From Lota lota (taxonomy: Eukaryota; Chordata; Actinopteri; Gadiformes; Lotidae), in contig JACYXH010000744.1 of the NCBI GenBank assembly GCA_026745465.1, positions 62,001-126,000 on the forward strand: DNA of 64,000 bases. Reading direction: 5' to 3'. The position numbers and the translations under genes were made by a program. Shown here in pieces: positions 10,193-23,860 of this stretch. A model generated the notes under the pieces. It was not told where the DNA came from, searched no databases, and saw nothing but the letters and a program-made list of their open reading frames with translations. Every line of letters begins with the position of its first letter. Within the stretch, counting starts at the first letter, position 1.

Positions 10193-10434
10193 TAATACAT
10201 TTATATATTTGCATTTGGTCGAGGCATCTTAAAACACAGAGTGTGTCAAAGCTTGAGCAGGGGGGTAAACTGTTGGATGTGAGCTAATGTTGGATGACTC
10301 TAACAACCTCCCCCATGACAGAGGGACCTTGACCCCATGACCCTAGACTCTGGCTCTATGATGCTAGGCTATCCTCTGAACCCTGAGGTCAAGAGACTTA
10401 GGCCCAATCCCAGTTCCCTCCTTGCCCCTACCAC

Positions 10435-11310
<876 letters not shown>

Positions 11311-11314
11311 ATTC

Positions 11315-11899
11315 TTTATTCTTTATTATTCGTTGGTTCCTATAACTATATAAGCCTAATTATAAAGGGTAATGAAGGTTTAATAGAAGAGTTCTCAACA
11401 GCTTTATTCTTTATTATTCGTTGGTTCCTATAACTATATAAGCCTAATTATAAAGGGTAATGAAGGTTTAATAGAAGAGTTCTCAACAGCTTTATTCTTT
11501 ATTATTCGTTGGTTCCTATAACTATATAAGCCTAATTATAAAGGGTAATGAAGGTTTAATAGAAGAGTTCTCAACAGCTTTATTCTTTATTATTCGTTGG
11601 TTCCTATAACTATATAAGCCTAATTATAAAGGGTAATGAAGGTTTAATAGAAGAGTTCTCAACAGCTTTATTCTTTATTATTCGTTGGTTCCTATAACTA
11701 TATAAGCCTAATTATAAAGGGTAATGAAGGTTTAATAGAAGAGTTCTCAACAGCTTTATTCTTTATTATTCGTTGGTTCCTATAACTATATAAGCCTAAT
11801 TATAAAGGTAATGAAGGTTTAATAGAAGAGTTCTCAACAGCTTTATTCTTTATTATTCGTTGGTTCCTATAACTATATAAGCCTAATTATAAAGGGTAA
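11315..11899 (+). repeat. 88 bp satellite, ~6.6 copies
   Basis: The unit starts TTTATTCTTTATTATTCG and includes CCTATAACTATATAAGCC and TAATAGAAGAGTTCTC. Starts fall at 11315, 11403 and 11491 and then repeat every 88 bases, with one base missing in the sixth copy. The same unit is present in reverse at 63187-63590. Confidence 0.95.
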
Positions 11900-12575
<676 letters not shown>

Positions 12576-15169
12576 TTTATATCACTCTGGCTATTTAAAT
12601 GTTATATATTTATCCGTTTGGAAGGTGCTACAACCATCGTAATTTGTCAAACCCTGCCCTCATCTGGCCGAAAAGGGTACTACACAAATGGAGGGCGCAA
12701 CATCAACTTATTAATTGTGGCTTTTAGGAGTAAGCTAGAAACATCCAGTCTGTTTTAAATTAAAGAGGGCTTAAACAACACCATACACTATAGATCTGGT
12801 GGCTCTAGCCCAAATGGAAGTCATTCAAACGACCAGGTCAGAGGTCATCACAGGCCTCGACACAACGCAGCCATAACTAACCCGTACAATGACTTTGCCA
12901 TAACACAGAGACGTTGCTTTTATAGGAGTAAAGGCATGACACTCTATAAAGTTCTACACACAGTCGTTGCAGTCTCATTATAGTACAGTGCAGCATGTGC
13001 TGTATTATCAGATAATGCCAATATTGGGATAAAGCAACACAAAACAAGTTCTTATTTTAACAACGAAAAACGATCTCATGCAACATATCAACTATGCAAC
13101 TGACCTAAATGACATTCGTTCTGACTTCTAAAGTCAGGGTTGTGAGAACAAGCTCTAACTTCTTTAATGTTTTGCCATTATAGGTAGTACATTTGATGTA
13201 GTACATTTTATCAGACAGTTGGGGTCTGTTACTCTAATGTACGATGGTTCTCCAACCTTCCAAATGTCTAGATACATATTTGAATAGCCAGTCATATTAA
13301 ATACCCCCCTTATTCCAGTCATTCTGTGCTCCTGTTCATGGTGTTTATCTTGTGATGACCTCTGACCTACACATTTTAAATCACTTGGTGTTGGGCTAGA
13401 GCCACAAGATTGATATTATTACATGTGGTGGAGGCCTCCTTTCCTGTAAGCACAAATTCACCAACCTGTACCGAAAGCAACACCTGTGTGTTCAGGGTGA
13501 TGAATACATTACAGATAATGTGTACATATATCACTTGATGGGATATTTGTTCTTATTAGTTTTAATAACTGTATACATAACAGACTATACTCTCTAAACT
13601 AAACCCTACAACTACGCTGGTCTCTAAATGAAACCGTAACACTAAAAACACAACATAGATACTAAAGTCGTGCATTTAAAACAGACTCCAGGTTTCTAGC
13701 TTACTCCTAAAAGACACAATACATTGTTCATATTGCAGACGCCATTTTACGTAGTACATTTTATGTGGTACATTCTATCGCCCAGTTAGGGTCAGTATTA
13801 TTCGAATGCACGATCGTTCTAGAAGCTTCCAAATGGATAAATATTACATTTGAATACCCAGAGTCATATAACCCCCCCCCCCCCCCTTATTCAAAAGTCA
13901 TTCTGTGCTCCTGTTTATTAATTGATCTTGTGATGACCTCTGACCTACCCATTTAACTCACTTGGTGTTGGGCTAGAGCCACAACATTCATAATGTTACA
14001 CGTGGTGGAGGCCTCCTTTCCTGTAAGCACAAATTCAGCAACATGCACCAAAGTAACACCTGTGTGTTCAGGGTGATACATGTACACATTATCTGTAATG
14101 TATTCATCACTTGTTGTGATTAGTTTGATGAAATATAACCCAGCATAGATACATGTCTACATAACCTGACTCTAAACTAAACCCTACAACTACACTCGTC
14201 TCTAAACTAATCAATAAAAACACTCTTCATTCATGACAGATCGTCCCTTCTGGTCCGTGGGGTCCGATGTGGGAACACACACACACACATAAAGTACATA
14301 AATCACTTGCTGGGTTAATATTTCTTCTGGTTAGTTTTACTAACTAACACACAACATAGATCCATGTCTACATAACATAGATGACTCTACAACTACACTA
14401 AAACACACTGATTATTTATGATGTCCTTGATGTCCTTCGTGGGCGAGGGACTCGTCCTCTTACACGGTGAGCGTGGCGGGGGCCGGAGGTGGTGCATCGA
14501 GACGTCGTCCGGCTCCTGGGCCCTGGGGTCCGGACGCTCCGGGTGTCACCGGTAGGTCTGCGTGAGCCGGTCTGTGGAACACAACAATATTGTTAACATC
14601 TTGAATGGTATGGGAGAAATGTAGAATTCTTCTCAAATAAGTGTGGAGAAAAAACAAAGTATCATGGTACCACTCTTGATACTAAGAGGTGAATGTGTGT
14701 GTCTGCTATGTTGTATGTATACAGCTAGTATATTTCCATACATAGTATCAGACAAGGGCCAAGAGGACAATAAGGGAGCAGTGGATTTCCACATAGGATG
14801 AGGTAGTGACGTATGGATGTGCAGAATGGAGCATATAGGCCAAAGTCTGGGGAGAGGCCAGTTAGTTCTTTTACAAACTAACTCAGCTTTTGTTGTTACT
14901 CGTTCCAAGTGACAATAAAGTCTTCTGTACCGCTCTTATTTTGTTAAAGTGCTTATCCACCACAATGGCACTAATAAATGACAGTTGAATGGCTGTAATC
15001 CATTATTCAATGACATCTTACTCAGCGAGGGGACGTGGGCCACAAACCAAGGAGGGTCCTGGTGGTCCTGCCTCACAGTGGGGGGGCTGGTCTTTGGCAG
15101 GCTGGCCTCTTGGCAGAGGAGGAGGAGGCTGCACAGGATGGGGACCTTGAGGCACGGGGAGGGCTGGGA

Positions 15170-15345
15170 ACACACACACACAGCTGTAGTAGAACAATAC
15201 ACACACACACCTGTAGTAGAACACACACACACACAGCTGTAGTAGAACAACACACACACACAGCTGTAGCAGAACAATACACACACAGCTGTAGTAGAAT
15301 ACACACACACACAGCTGTAGCAGAACAATACACACACACATCATT
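15170..15345 (-). repeat. Minisatellite, TG run plus CTACAGCTG (short allele)
   Basis: About six units against about thirteen in the left arm at 4016-4395. Reverse orientation. Confidence 0.9.
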
Positions 15346-15949
15346 TGATTCAGTAATAAATGAATGAACCATAACGAATGATTGACTGACATTAATTACT
15401 GATAGACTACGTATTCATTCAGTCACTTTTATTCACACTAAACTCCACTGACGTCAGAAACATTTACCAAGTGTTATAAAGAGTCACTTATTAATTACAA
15501 GATTAAAATGACATGCAGCAGCTTTAGCAGACTACTAGTCTATCACCTTGTTATTGCATAGCCATCTGAATATTATCATTGGACTTCACTAAGGAATGTA
15601 TTAATACACCGGAACCAATGATTGACTGAATGAATACGTAGTCTATTAATAATTAATATCCGTCAGTTGTATTCACCCTAATCTCCACTGAAGTCCCAAA
15701 CGGTTATCAAGTGTTACAAAGAGTCATTTGGTTTTTATTAGATTTTCAGCTTACAAAACAGCACAATGGGATTTGGTAAATGTGTGGGGGTGAGGGATTT
15801 CTACTCTCAGCCCTGTAAGTATCCCTTTATGTATCTTTTGAGCAGAGACCCAATCCCTACCCACTATTAAGACATTTGGCTTAAGACGCTTTTACATTTA
15901 CAAAAGCCTCATTAGCGACACTAAATCACCAATCAGTGTGGGTTGTACC

Positions 15950-16140
15950 ATGTGACCCCATCCTGCCCTGTACGAGGACCACCAGTACCACATTCAGCTC
16001 TCTCTCCTCAGTGGTTTTCCCTTTAGAGTCGGGTGTCACTCGCCCCACAAGGACGTCCTTCACCAGGCAGGTCCTCCAGCACGGCTCTGCCATCAGCTTC
16101 CCTCTGCCACGCCTTCCTGGTGGTAACAAACAGTGCTAGT
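15950..16140 (+). repeat. Dispersed module D, copy 2
   Basis: Matches 25178-25365 almost base for base, and both run on into the same GGGACTCAATGTCCGCTCAC and G-rich tract. The left-arm partner at 3238-3420 lacks the G-rich continuation. Confidence 0.8.
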
Positions 16141-16149
16141 TGGGACTCA

Positions 16150-16395
16150 ATGTCCGCTCACAACCGGGGAGGTAAAGGTGAGGGTAGAGGGGAGTTTAAG
16201 ATTAAGGTAGAGGAGGTTACGGTTAGGGTAGATGGGAGGGGGGAGGGGAGGTTAAGGTGGGGGGGGAAGGGGGAGAGGGGAGGTTAAGATTAAGGTAGAG
16301 GAGGTTACGGTTAGGGTGGATGGGAGGGGGGAGGGGAGGTAGAGGGGGGAAGGGGGGAGGTTAAGGTGAGGGTGGGGGGAAAGGAGAGGTTAGGT
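16150..16395 (+). repeat. G-rich GGTTAAGGT/GGTTAGGGT tract 1
   Basis: Irregular units of GAGGTTAAGGTAGAGG, GGTTACGGTTAGGGT and runs of five or more G. Absent at the matching place in the left arm. Similar tracts lie at 23860-24370, 25390-26290 and 29750-29890. Confidence 0.85.
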
Positions 16396-16439
16396 TTTCA
16401 TGTTATATTTCAGTTTTTGTTGGTCAGTCGGACCCTGGG

Positions 16440-16600
16440 TGCATATATACATATATACATATACACCCACACACACACAAACATATACATATGTATGTAT
16501 ATATATACACATACACACACACACATATATACACATACATACATACATATGCATACATATATACATATAAACCCACACACACACATCCATAATAAAGATA
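16440..16600 (-). repeat. TATG/CA microsatellite
   Basis: Reverse partner of 2960-3135 with different repeat counts. Confidence 0.85.
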
Positions 16601-17303
16601 ATAATATTAACAGTAATAAATAATCATAAATTGTAAAGGAGCACACTGCAAATGTAAAGAGCTCATGGATAAAAATGCAGGCGTAACTTTAATAAAACTC
16701 TGCACACCTCTATAAATAATACATGCTGATCACACATAAATAGTATATGGAAAAAGGCATAGTTATGAACACACACACACACACACAAAAAAGGGGAAAG
16801 TAAAAAATAAGTGCTTGGTAAAATAATGATGAGAAGCATCAATATTAGAAAACCCATTAAAGATAAATAAGTGCAGGGTGATAAAATTGGAATAAGAAAA
16901 TGGATAAAAAATCATTAAAGAATATAAGTAATAAATATATAAATCCATGAATAATAAATAAATGAATGAATAAACACAAATGTATAAAATAGAGAATGTC
17001 TTGAAAACCATGTAACCATTCAGATTCATACAATCATCCCAGAATTAAAACCTCCAGCGGACTAAAATAAGATAAATGAATGACAATGAAAGAGGTCGAA
17101 AGCCTCAATAAAACCGTGTGCCCATGGAATATGGGTAAGTGCTATAAACATGAGAAATGCATGCAACATCATATATACATATTTGGCCCGACGCCATGCA
17201 GGGAACCCCCAAAGGAGGCGACCCAGGACGTCCCAGCGCCCAGGGCCCCGCCCCAGCGTGGCCCCTACTCCCTCATGTTAAGGCCCAAGGGGGTAAGTGT
17301 TTT

Positions 17304-17549
17304 TCATTTGTTGATCCATCTGTGTTCCGCTGCCTTCCTCTGTCTGTCCGACCAGCACGCCTTCATCTCCAGCCCAGTGATGAGTAGTGAGGTGACCGGA
17401 TGTTGTTGGAAGTGTTGTACGAGGTGAGTGTTGAGTGTGCCTATGTGTATTGTGTAGAAATGTTGTTTGAGTCTAACTAATATGGTGGGTTTGGTTTCTC
17501 CAATGTATATATTATGGCAATCTGAGCAGGTGATGGCATATATTATGTT
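17304..17549 (-). pseudogene. GIY-YIG endonuclease domain, copy 2
   Basis: Same reading as 2029-2274: NIIYAITC at the start, NIYIGET next, and a C-terminal RKAAEHRWI tail with TGA at 17306-17304. Ile-Asn replaces Ile-Lys just before the end. The Val at the HAV position in copy 1 corresponds to HPV here. It is out of frame with the linker by the same one-base shift as copy 1. Confidence 0.8.
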
Positions 17550-18097
17550 TTTATTGTGTATGGTGATGTTTTGCGGGATAGGGCTGGAGGTGGAGGCGTG
17601 CCGGTTCAGGATGACCGCCAGCTGCCTAAAGTGGCCTTGGTGTGGAGAGGGGGCGCTTCTGATTTCCGTGGAGAAGGATATCCTGCAGGATAGGGTTCTT
17701 ACGGTAGGCCGATATTATTTTGTGGTTTTGGAGTGTGTGATTGTTGTGTTGTGCGCGAGTGAAAGCGTGTTTCAGTTTGGAGTGTATGTGTAAGATGTTT
17801 TGTGTGAATGTGCTGATGAGTGGTATGATTTGTGTGTGTGACTGGGGTCCCCGATCAACTCCTCTCCTGATGTCAGGGGTCCCCTCAGGAAACCTGTTGG
17901 GGAAGATAACCTGACTCAGGGAACCAGGCCCTCCTAGTGGAAGCCCCGCCTCCACCGGCCCGTGGTGGGGGACGGACGCTGTGTCCGCCCCCCCAGTGTG
18001 GGAGGGGGGCCGGTTAAGGTGAGGCGTAGAGGAGGGAAGGTGGTTATGGTTAGGGTTAGGGAGATGGAGGGGGTCCCTAGCAGAGGCCCCAGGTGGG

Positions 18098-19249
18098 TTA
18101 ATGGGAGACGCAGTAGGTGACCGAGAGCTGGCTAGAATGTACCGCTGTGGATGAAAGATGGTTATGGTGAGACGTAGTGGGTGGTGAGTGGTTGGGATGA
18201 GGCGCACGGGGGGGCGGGGGGTTAGGATTAGGGTGGGGGGAGGCGGCGGGTGATTGGCCCCCACTAGCAGAGTCGTGAGACCCCGGTGGTGTGGGGTCCC
18301 CTATGGAGGCGTGAGGCACCAGTTCTGCCAGTGTGCTGGACTTGATGGACCACAGAAAGCGCCTTGTGTACCCCCTGGCCCTCAGGACCCGGAAGAGGGT
18401 CCTGATGGCCCCGTGCATGTCCGTCTCCTCTGTGCAGAGTCTGTGAAACCGTATGATTTGGGATTTAATTATACCCGCCAATGTGTGCTTGGGGTGGAAA
18501 CTACTTTTGTGTAGGAGTGCGTGTGTGTCCGTGGGTTTGAAATATACTTTTGTGTAAAGGACTGTGTGTGGTGCATTTATGTGTGGGAAGAATACGGTTG
18601 TGTCCAGAAAGTCTATGTGTTGTGCGTGTTGTGTGTACTTAACCTTAATTGTGGGATGGTGTGTATTCAGTATGTGTATGAATTGCAGGAAGTGATCTAA
18701 ACTATGCGGCCAGACCCTGAAGATGTCGTCCAGGAAGCGACAGTACACCTGTGGCAGCAATGGGCATTTCTTTAGAGCAGTATGCTCAAAGTCCGCCATG
18801 TAGATGTTGGCATAGCTGGGTGCAAACTTTTTGCCCATTGCTGTGCCGTGCGTCTGGAGGTAATGCTTGTCATTAAAGACAAAGTCATTCCTGCGCAGGC
18901 TGATGGTGAGTAATTCTAACAGGTGACTGTCGGGCCTGTCGGGATCTGGGTGACGCAGGCCAGAATCTATGTCCATGTTGGTGTACAGTGAATCTATATC
19001 AATGGTGAATAAAAAGGCATGTGTGGAAACCCGTGTCCTGTTTATTGTCTGGATGAAATGATATGTGTCCTTGATGGAACTGGGGTGTCTGCGGGAGAGG
19101 GGACTGAGGTAGTGTTTGATGAACTCAGCTGCTGGGGAGGACTCTACCACAGTGGGAGATGATGGGACGTCCCGGCGGCACCAAGAAAGGGACCGTCCAG
19201 GACTCGGGCGCCTTGTGGGTTTTGGGCAGGAGGTAGAACAGGCGTTCAC
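18098..19249 (-). pseudogene. Penelope-type RT core, copy 2
   Basis: Motifs A (DIDSLYTNM), B (HGTAMGKKFAPSYANIYM) and C (YCRFLDDIF) are all intact, with the canonical Phe in motif B. The frame joins the upstream piece only through a one-base shift near 19130, identical to copy 1. The natural start of this frame is therefore not a real protein start. The first 30 or so residues are out-of-frame translation of the preceding segment. Confidence 0.87.
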
Positions 19250-20768
19250 GTGGTGTGTCTGGGCCGTCTAAGTAGATTTTCTGTCTATGTGAAATGTATT
19301 TAAGTCTATGTAGATCAGTAAATATGCTGTGAATTTGCTGTTGTGTAGCCAATTGGAGCGCTTCCTGTATGGGTCTGTAATGTAATGTGTTGGCTAACTG
19401 TGTGTGTGCTTCTAAGAGATATTGTTGTGTATCTAAGATGACTATTTTGGAGCCTTTGTCGGCGGGTTTAATAACTATGTGTTTGTATTTACCCAGGTGT
19501 CTCAGTGCTGTATGTTCTTGTTTAGTAATGTTGGGTGTATCTAAGGTGTTGGTTGAGTGGTTATGTAGGGCTATGTGTTTGTATTTACCCAGGTGTCTCA
19601 GTGCTGTATGTTCTTGTTTAGTAATGTTGGGTGTATCTAAGGTGTTGGTTGAGTGGTTATGTAGGGCTATGTGTTTGTATTTACCCAGGTGTCTCAGTGC
19701 TGTATGTTCTTGTTTAGTAATGTTGGGTGTATCTAAGGTGTTGGTTGAGTGGTTATGTAGGGCTATGTGTTTGTATTTACCCAGGTGTCTCAGTGCTGTA
19801 TGTTCTTGTTTAGTAATGTTGGGTGTATCTAAGGTGTTGGTTGAGTGGTTATGTAGGGCTATGTGTTTGTATTTACCCAGGTGTCTCAGTGCTGTATGTT
19901 CTTGTTTAGTAATGTTGGGTGTATCTAAGGTGTTGGTTGAGTGGTTATGTAGGGCTATGTGTTTGTATTTACCCAGGTGTCTCAGTGCTGTATGTTCTTG
20001 TTTAGTAATGTTGGGTGTATCTAAGGTGTTGGTTGAGTGGTTATGTAGGGCTATGTGTTTGTATTTACCCAGGTGTCTCAGTGCTGTATGTTCTTGTTTA
20101 GTAATGTTGGGTGTATCTAAGGTGTTGGTTGAGTGGTTATGTAGGGCTATGTGTTTGTATTTACCCAGGTGTCTCAGTGCTGTATGTTCTTGTTTAGTAA
20201 TGTTGGGTGTATCTAAGGTGTTGGTTGAGTGGTTATGTAGGGCTATGTGTTTGTATTTACCCAGGTGTCTCAGTGCTGTATGTTCTTGTTTAGTAATGTT
20301 GGGTGTATCTAAGGTGTTGGTTGAGTGGTTATGTAGGGCTATGTGTTTGTATTTACCCAGGTGTCTCAGTGCTGTATGTTCTTGTTTAGTAATGTTGGGT
20401 GTATCTAAGGTGTTGGTTGAGTGGTTATGTAGGGCTATGTGTTTGTATTTACCCAGGTGTCTCAGTGCTGTATGTTCTTGTTTAGTAATGTTGGGTGTAT
20501 CTAAGGTGTTGGTTGAGTGGTTATGTAGGGCTATGTGTTTGTATTTACCCAGGTGTCTCAGTGCTGTATGTTCTTGTTTAGTAATGTTGGGTGTATCTAA
20601 GGTGTTGGTTGAGTGGTTATGTAGGGCTATGTGTTTGTATTTACCCAGGTGTCTCAGTGCTGTATGTTCTTGTTTAGTAATGTTGGGTGTATCTAAGGTG
20701 TTGGTTGAGTGGTTATGTAGGGCTATGTGTTTATTGTTATGGAGGAGTGTGGTGAGGTTTTCCGACAA
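19125..20768 (-). pseudogene. RT N-terminal region with 13 in-frame copies of a 32-residue unit
   Basis: The frame runs 547 codons. After about 12 residues come 13 units of 32 residues (each starts KHIALHNHST and ends ALRHLGKY). It then continues VIKPADKGSKIVILDTQQYL and RLFYLLPKTHK, which are the conserved RT0-region landmarks of Penelope-type RTs (LPKTHK, RPI.S.CG). The unit lies just before the conserved VIKPADKG block. Copy 1 shows one full unit at the window edge; how many more it has is unknown. The frame opens with TTG, not ATG, and sequence upstream is frameshifted, so this is not a complete gene. Confidence 0.85.
19485..20732 (-). repeat. 96 bp tandem array, 13 copies
   Basis: The first lysine codon of the array is at 20732 and the codon of the next unexpanded KHI is at 19484, a distance of exactly 13 x 96. 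Units look identical. The opposite strand is also open across the array (472 codons), a by-product of the period being a multiple of three. Confidence 0.95.
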
Positions 20769-20879
20769 GACGCCCGCCGGTGGTTCCCAGCCAGACGGCC
20801 CCTGAAAAGGTGGAATGGGTCCACCGGGACAGTGGTGGAAAAATTCAATAAGTTTGAGGGACCGGTTGTATTTGTAAAG

Positions 20880-20908
20880 ACCCCCCAGGTCTCAGAGACC
20901 TGGGGGGT
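20880..20908. repeat. Perfect hairpin, 14 bp arms, 1-base loop
   Basis: ACCCCCCAGGTCTC, one A, then GAGACCTGGGGGGT. It lies in the Penelope coding region at a TPQVSETWGV stretch on the minus strand, just after the conserved LLERGLSFIPTP block. Confidence 0.9.
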
Positions 20909-21155
20909 GGGAATAAAACTAAGGCCCCTCTCCAGCAGCTGAGCTTCGGTGTGGGTGAGGTGGAACAGGGTGGATAGGTTGAGGATGTTTGAATCTTGGT
21001 GAAGGGGGTGTCCCTGCTGGGACTTAGCCCCCTTATCTATTTTAACTGTGCTAACCAGTTGTCTAATGTGTCTGTTGCAGTTTGTGGTGTCCAGTGTATA
21101 TTGTCGGTCTGGGTGTGAAATGAGTGGTGGTGAATTTCAAATAATGTGTTGTATT

Positions 21156-21800
21156 TTAAAGTGATGTATGCATTAAAGTGTTTGAGTGTATCCTGGTGTG
21201 ATGTGAATAATTGATGATGGGGACATAGATTGTGGCCCGCGGGTATGTTTCTGTGGCTCTACAGTGAAGTGCCTGAAGCTGGCCCACTGCCGTCTCGCGC
21301 CCCTGCCCCATGTTGTTGATGCCCAGAGAGAGCACCACAATCTTAGTGTCCAGGTTAATGGGGCTTTTTTGGAGGATCTGTGCAATATGGAAGCAGTTGG
21401 CACCGGGATAACTGTCGATTTGGACGTCTATGTGTGTGTGGGGAGGGATCCGACTCAGGTTTGAGTCACCGATGATCACTACGGGTTTGATGGAATCAAT
21501 AGTCCAATCCCTGACTTTATACCTCGTAGGATCGTGTCTGTTGATGTTGAATGTCGTCTTATTCGGTCGAGGCTTGGGGTCGGTGGTTACACTCGGCCGT
21601 CTGCGCTCGGGAGTGAGGGTGCGGGGACTTAAAGTGGCCGAATTAAGAGCGTGGTGGAGTCTCTGCTGTATAATGTGTTGTGAAGGTGTGCTAACGGACT
21701 GGCTGGCCAGTGGAGGAGACCTGTTGTTAGAGGTGGCTTCAGATTGGGATTGCTGTGTGGGACATTTCCCTTTGCTTTGACCCATCATCACCTTAGCCAC
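21156..21800 (-). pseudogene. SGNH/GDSL-hydrolase-like domain of the Penelope element
   Basis: The frame is 214 codons. Residues about 107-120 read VVIIGDSNLSRIP (block I with the presumed nucleophile Ser), followed by a DSYPGANCFHIAQIL helix region and then IVVLSLGINNMGQ (block III). This order matches SGNH-fold esterase modules found in ORF1 of some non-LTR retroelements. The last block (Asp/His) is not obvious because the frame breaks near 21156. The N-terminal 100 residues are polar, with Ser/Gln/Pro-rich sequence. It lies directly upstream of the RT region on the same strand, so it belongs to the element. A role such as RNP or membrane association would be a guess. The family assignment is by motif only. 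Confidence 0.62.
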
Positions 21801-22096
21801 CTGCTTGGGTCTCTCCGCTGTACCTACACCAGTCCGGGTCTGTGGTGGGGCCCGCTGCTTGGATGAGCCTGCAGGACGGGAAACAGAGTGAGTTTGGGGT
21901 GGACTGGTGTCTGTGTCTATAGCTTCTATTGAGGAGGAAACTGAAGAGACTATGTGGCTGAGTTGATGTACTTTCAGGTGGGTGTATGTAGGTGCCGGTG
22001 GTGCTGTCTCTGGGCTCGTGGTGGGCGAGCGCTGGGACCACAGTGGACTACGGAGTGAGTGGGTGACCGTATTGAGGACCTGGGCCTCTACGTGGA

Positions 22097-23225
22097 CTAT
22101 TCTGCCAGCCGGGGGCCCAGGCGCCGGGGTGGAGGAGGGTACCTGGGGGGTATTATTACCAGGGGCCTTATTGGGAGTAGTGGGGATGAGGGGTGAAAAT
22201 CCTCCACAGATAGTATACTATCGGCATCCAGGCCCCCAGTCGGCAAGGCCCTAACCCACGCCTTTGGTTGAGCAGGGGAAGGGGGGGAGGAAAGGGGGGG
22301 AGGGGTTGTGACCGGGGTTGGGGGAGGAGGAGATAGAGCTCGTGTCTGTTCCCCCCCGGGAGTTGCCCTCCCGGAGCCATAATTGGCCAGTGGTGTAGGT
22401 CTGGCCGTGGGGGGGATCGTCAGTGTGTTAACAAGACGACTCCTCTCCCTGGGTGCTCTGGGGGCCAATCCGGGTGGTGGGCTCCTCATACGGTAGCTGG
22501 GGAGTGTGGGACGAGTGTGGGAGATGGTAGGGTGGGGGGGTATAGGGCTGGGGTGGGTAGGGGGAGTGGGCCTGGGGAGTAGGGGGAGGAGGGGAGTGGG
22601 GTTGGGTAGGGGGGGCAGGGGGAGGGGGGAGTGGGCAGGGTGGTGGGAGCGTAGGAGAGGGGGAATCTGGCAGGAGGATGGAGGAGGAGGAGGGCGAGTG
22701 CGGGGCCTGGGGAGGGGGGGATGGAGGGTGGTGAGAGGGTTAGGGGGTCTAGGAGGTGGTGAGGAGAGATCAGGGACGGCAGTGGTAAGATGTTTGTATG
22801 TCTGAGGGAGGGTGGTGGGCCAGAACCGGTGTTTATACCGGGTGCGGGCCCACCTCCTCAAAAGGAAGGCCTGTGGGAAGGAGGGTGGTTAAAACAGTTT
22901 GGTAATGTTCATTTAAAATGACCAGCTTCTGCTTCAGCCAGTTGTCCGTGTTCTGCTTGACCCTGTTGGCTGTAGTTGGGTTAGGGCATGCAGGTTTGAT
23001 GAACTCGGCTAGCTTACCCACCTGTCTGAGCATCCCTGCTGGTGGTGTGTTGGTGGTGATGGCGTGTGAAATGATATTTTGGTGGTGTACTGCTTGTATT
23101 ATCTTGAAGTATGTTTTAGTGATGTGTGTGAGTGGCGGTGGGCTTTGAATGTTGGGAGCTGGGTGTCTCTGTGTGCGTGCATGTGTTGTGTGCATGTGTG
23201 TGTGTGTACGTGTGCGTGGGTGCAT
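22097..23225 (-). pseudogene. N-terminal ORF of Penelope element A (unknown function)
   Basis: Two overlapping frames, 23225-22833 and 22861-22097, join by a frameshift near 22850. The first has a polar start rich in His/Thr from a TG-type microsatellite. A plausible folded part follows, with AVHHQNIISHAITTNT and WLKQKLVILNEHYQ helices. The second begins RRWARTRYKHRFWP and then becomes very proline-rich (poly-P, PPLP, PRP). No domain is recognised. Its position 5' of the SGNH segment suggests an ORF1/gag-like role, which is inference. The opposite strand is G-rich through this region. Confidence 0.45.
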
Positions 23226-23339
23226 GTGTGCGTGCGTGTGTGTGTGTACATGTCTCCGTCTGGGTGAGACAAGGGCCCAAACCTGGAACCATGGTTAAAC
23301 ATGGTGACCAAAACCAATGTAAAATACCAAGACAAAGAA

Positions 23340-23860
23340 TACCATAAAGCATAAAACCATAAAATAAGTCAAAGCAGCAGCTCTGTAAAATGAAGGTATG
23401 AGTAAAAGAGCACAATGCTGGGGGCAGGGGTCAAGGTGGTGGTGGGGTAAAAAATGAGCTTACCCCAGGTTTGCGGTGGTATGGTGAGGAGAGACCTTTT
23501 GTTGTTTGTTCTTGTCCTTTGGTGGCTGGAGATGTGGCTTTTTTGTTGTTCAAATCCAATGTTAGTGTCCCCAAGGGGGTGGGGATCCTCAAAAGGAGCG
23601 AGGCCTGTTTGCTGAGGTCCCCGACCGACAGGGAGTGGTTGCTGGAAAGCACTGGAGCTGTTTGCATTAAAAGAGGCCACATGTCCTACTTTTTCCCCAT
23701 AAAAACCCCAGGTAACCCTTTCCATTAAAACCATGGAGAAAAAAAGCATCAAAGGAAGGAAATAAAACAAGATAAAACTGGTAGAAAAACAGCTCTGTCT
23801 TGGTTAAACAGAAGTTATAAAAATGGTCACCAGTCATAAAAGTGGGTCAAAAAAAACCCT
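23340..23860. other. Sequence between element A and G-rich tract; no clear gene
   Basis: Several minus-strand frames of 80-130 codons overlap here, for example one with LFEDPH-like and Pro-rich text at 23369-23770. No family is recognised. It could be the 5' untranslated part of element A. Confidence 0.4.

Larger units (their letters stand above)
17100..23340 (-). mobile_element. Penelope-like retroelement, family A, copy 2 (near full length)
   Basis: On the minus strand the order is: N-terminal ORF with Pro-rich middle (23225-22097), SGNH-hydrolase-like segment (21800-21156), RT N-terminal region with a 13-fold 96 bp in-frame expansion (about 21150-19125), RT core (19249-18098), Pro-rich linker (18090-17630) and GIY-YIG endonuclease (17549-17304). 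Several frameshifts make it inactive. At least three of its lesions are shared with copy 1, so they predate the inverted duplication. The ends are not defined; no clear terminal repeats or target duplication were found. Confidence 0.82.

Noticed and set aside
15926..16129. Reading frame of module D as part of an ADP-ribosyltransferase-like protein (VLVGRVTPDSKG)
   Set aside because: Only a few residues resemble the family, no other motif is present, and the sequence is a dispersed repeat.
19387..20805. 472-codon plus-strand open frame across the 96 bp array
   Set aside because: Antisense shadow: the repeat period is a multiple of three, so a stop-free antisense unit repeats. The minus strand carries the Penelope RT context.
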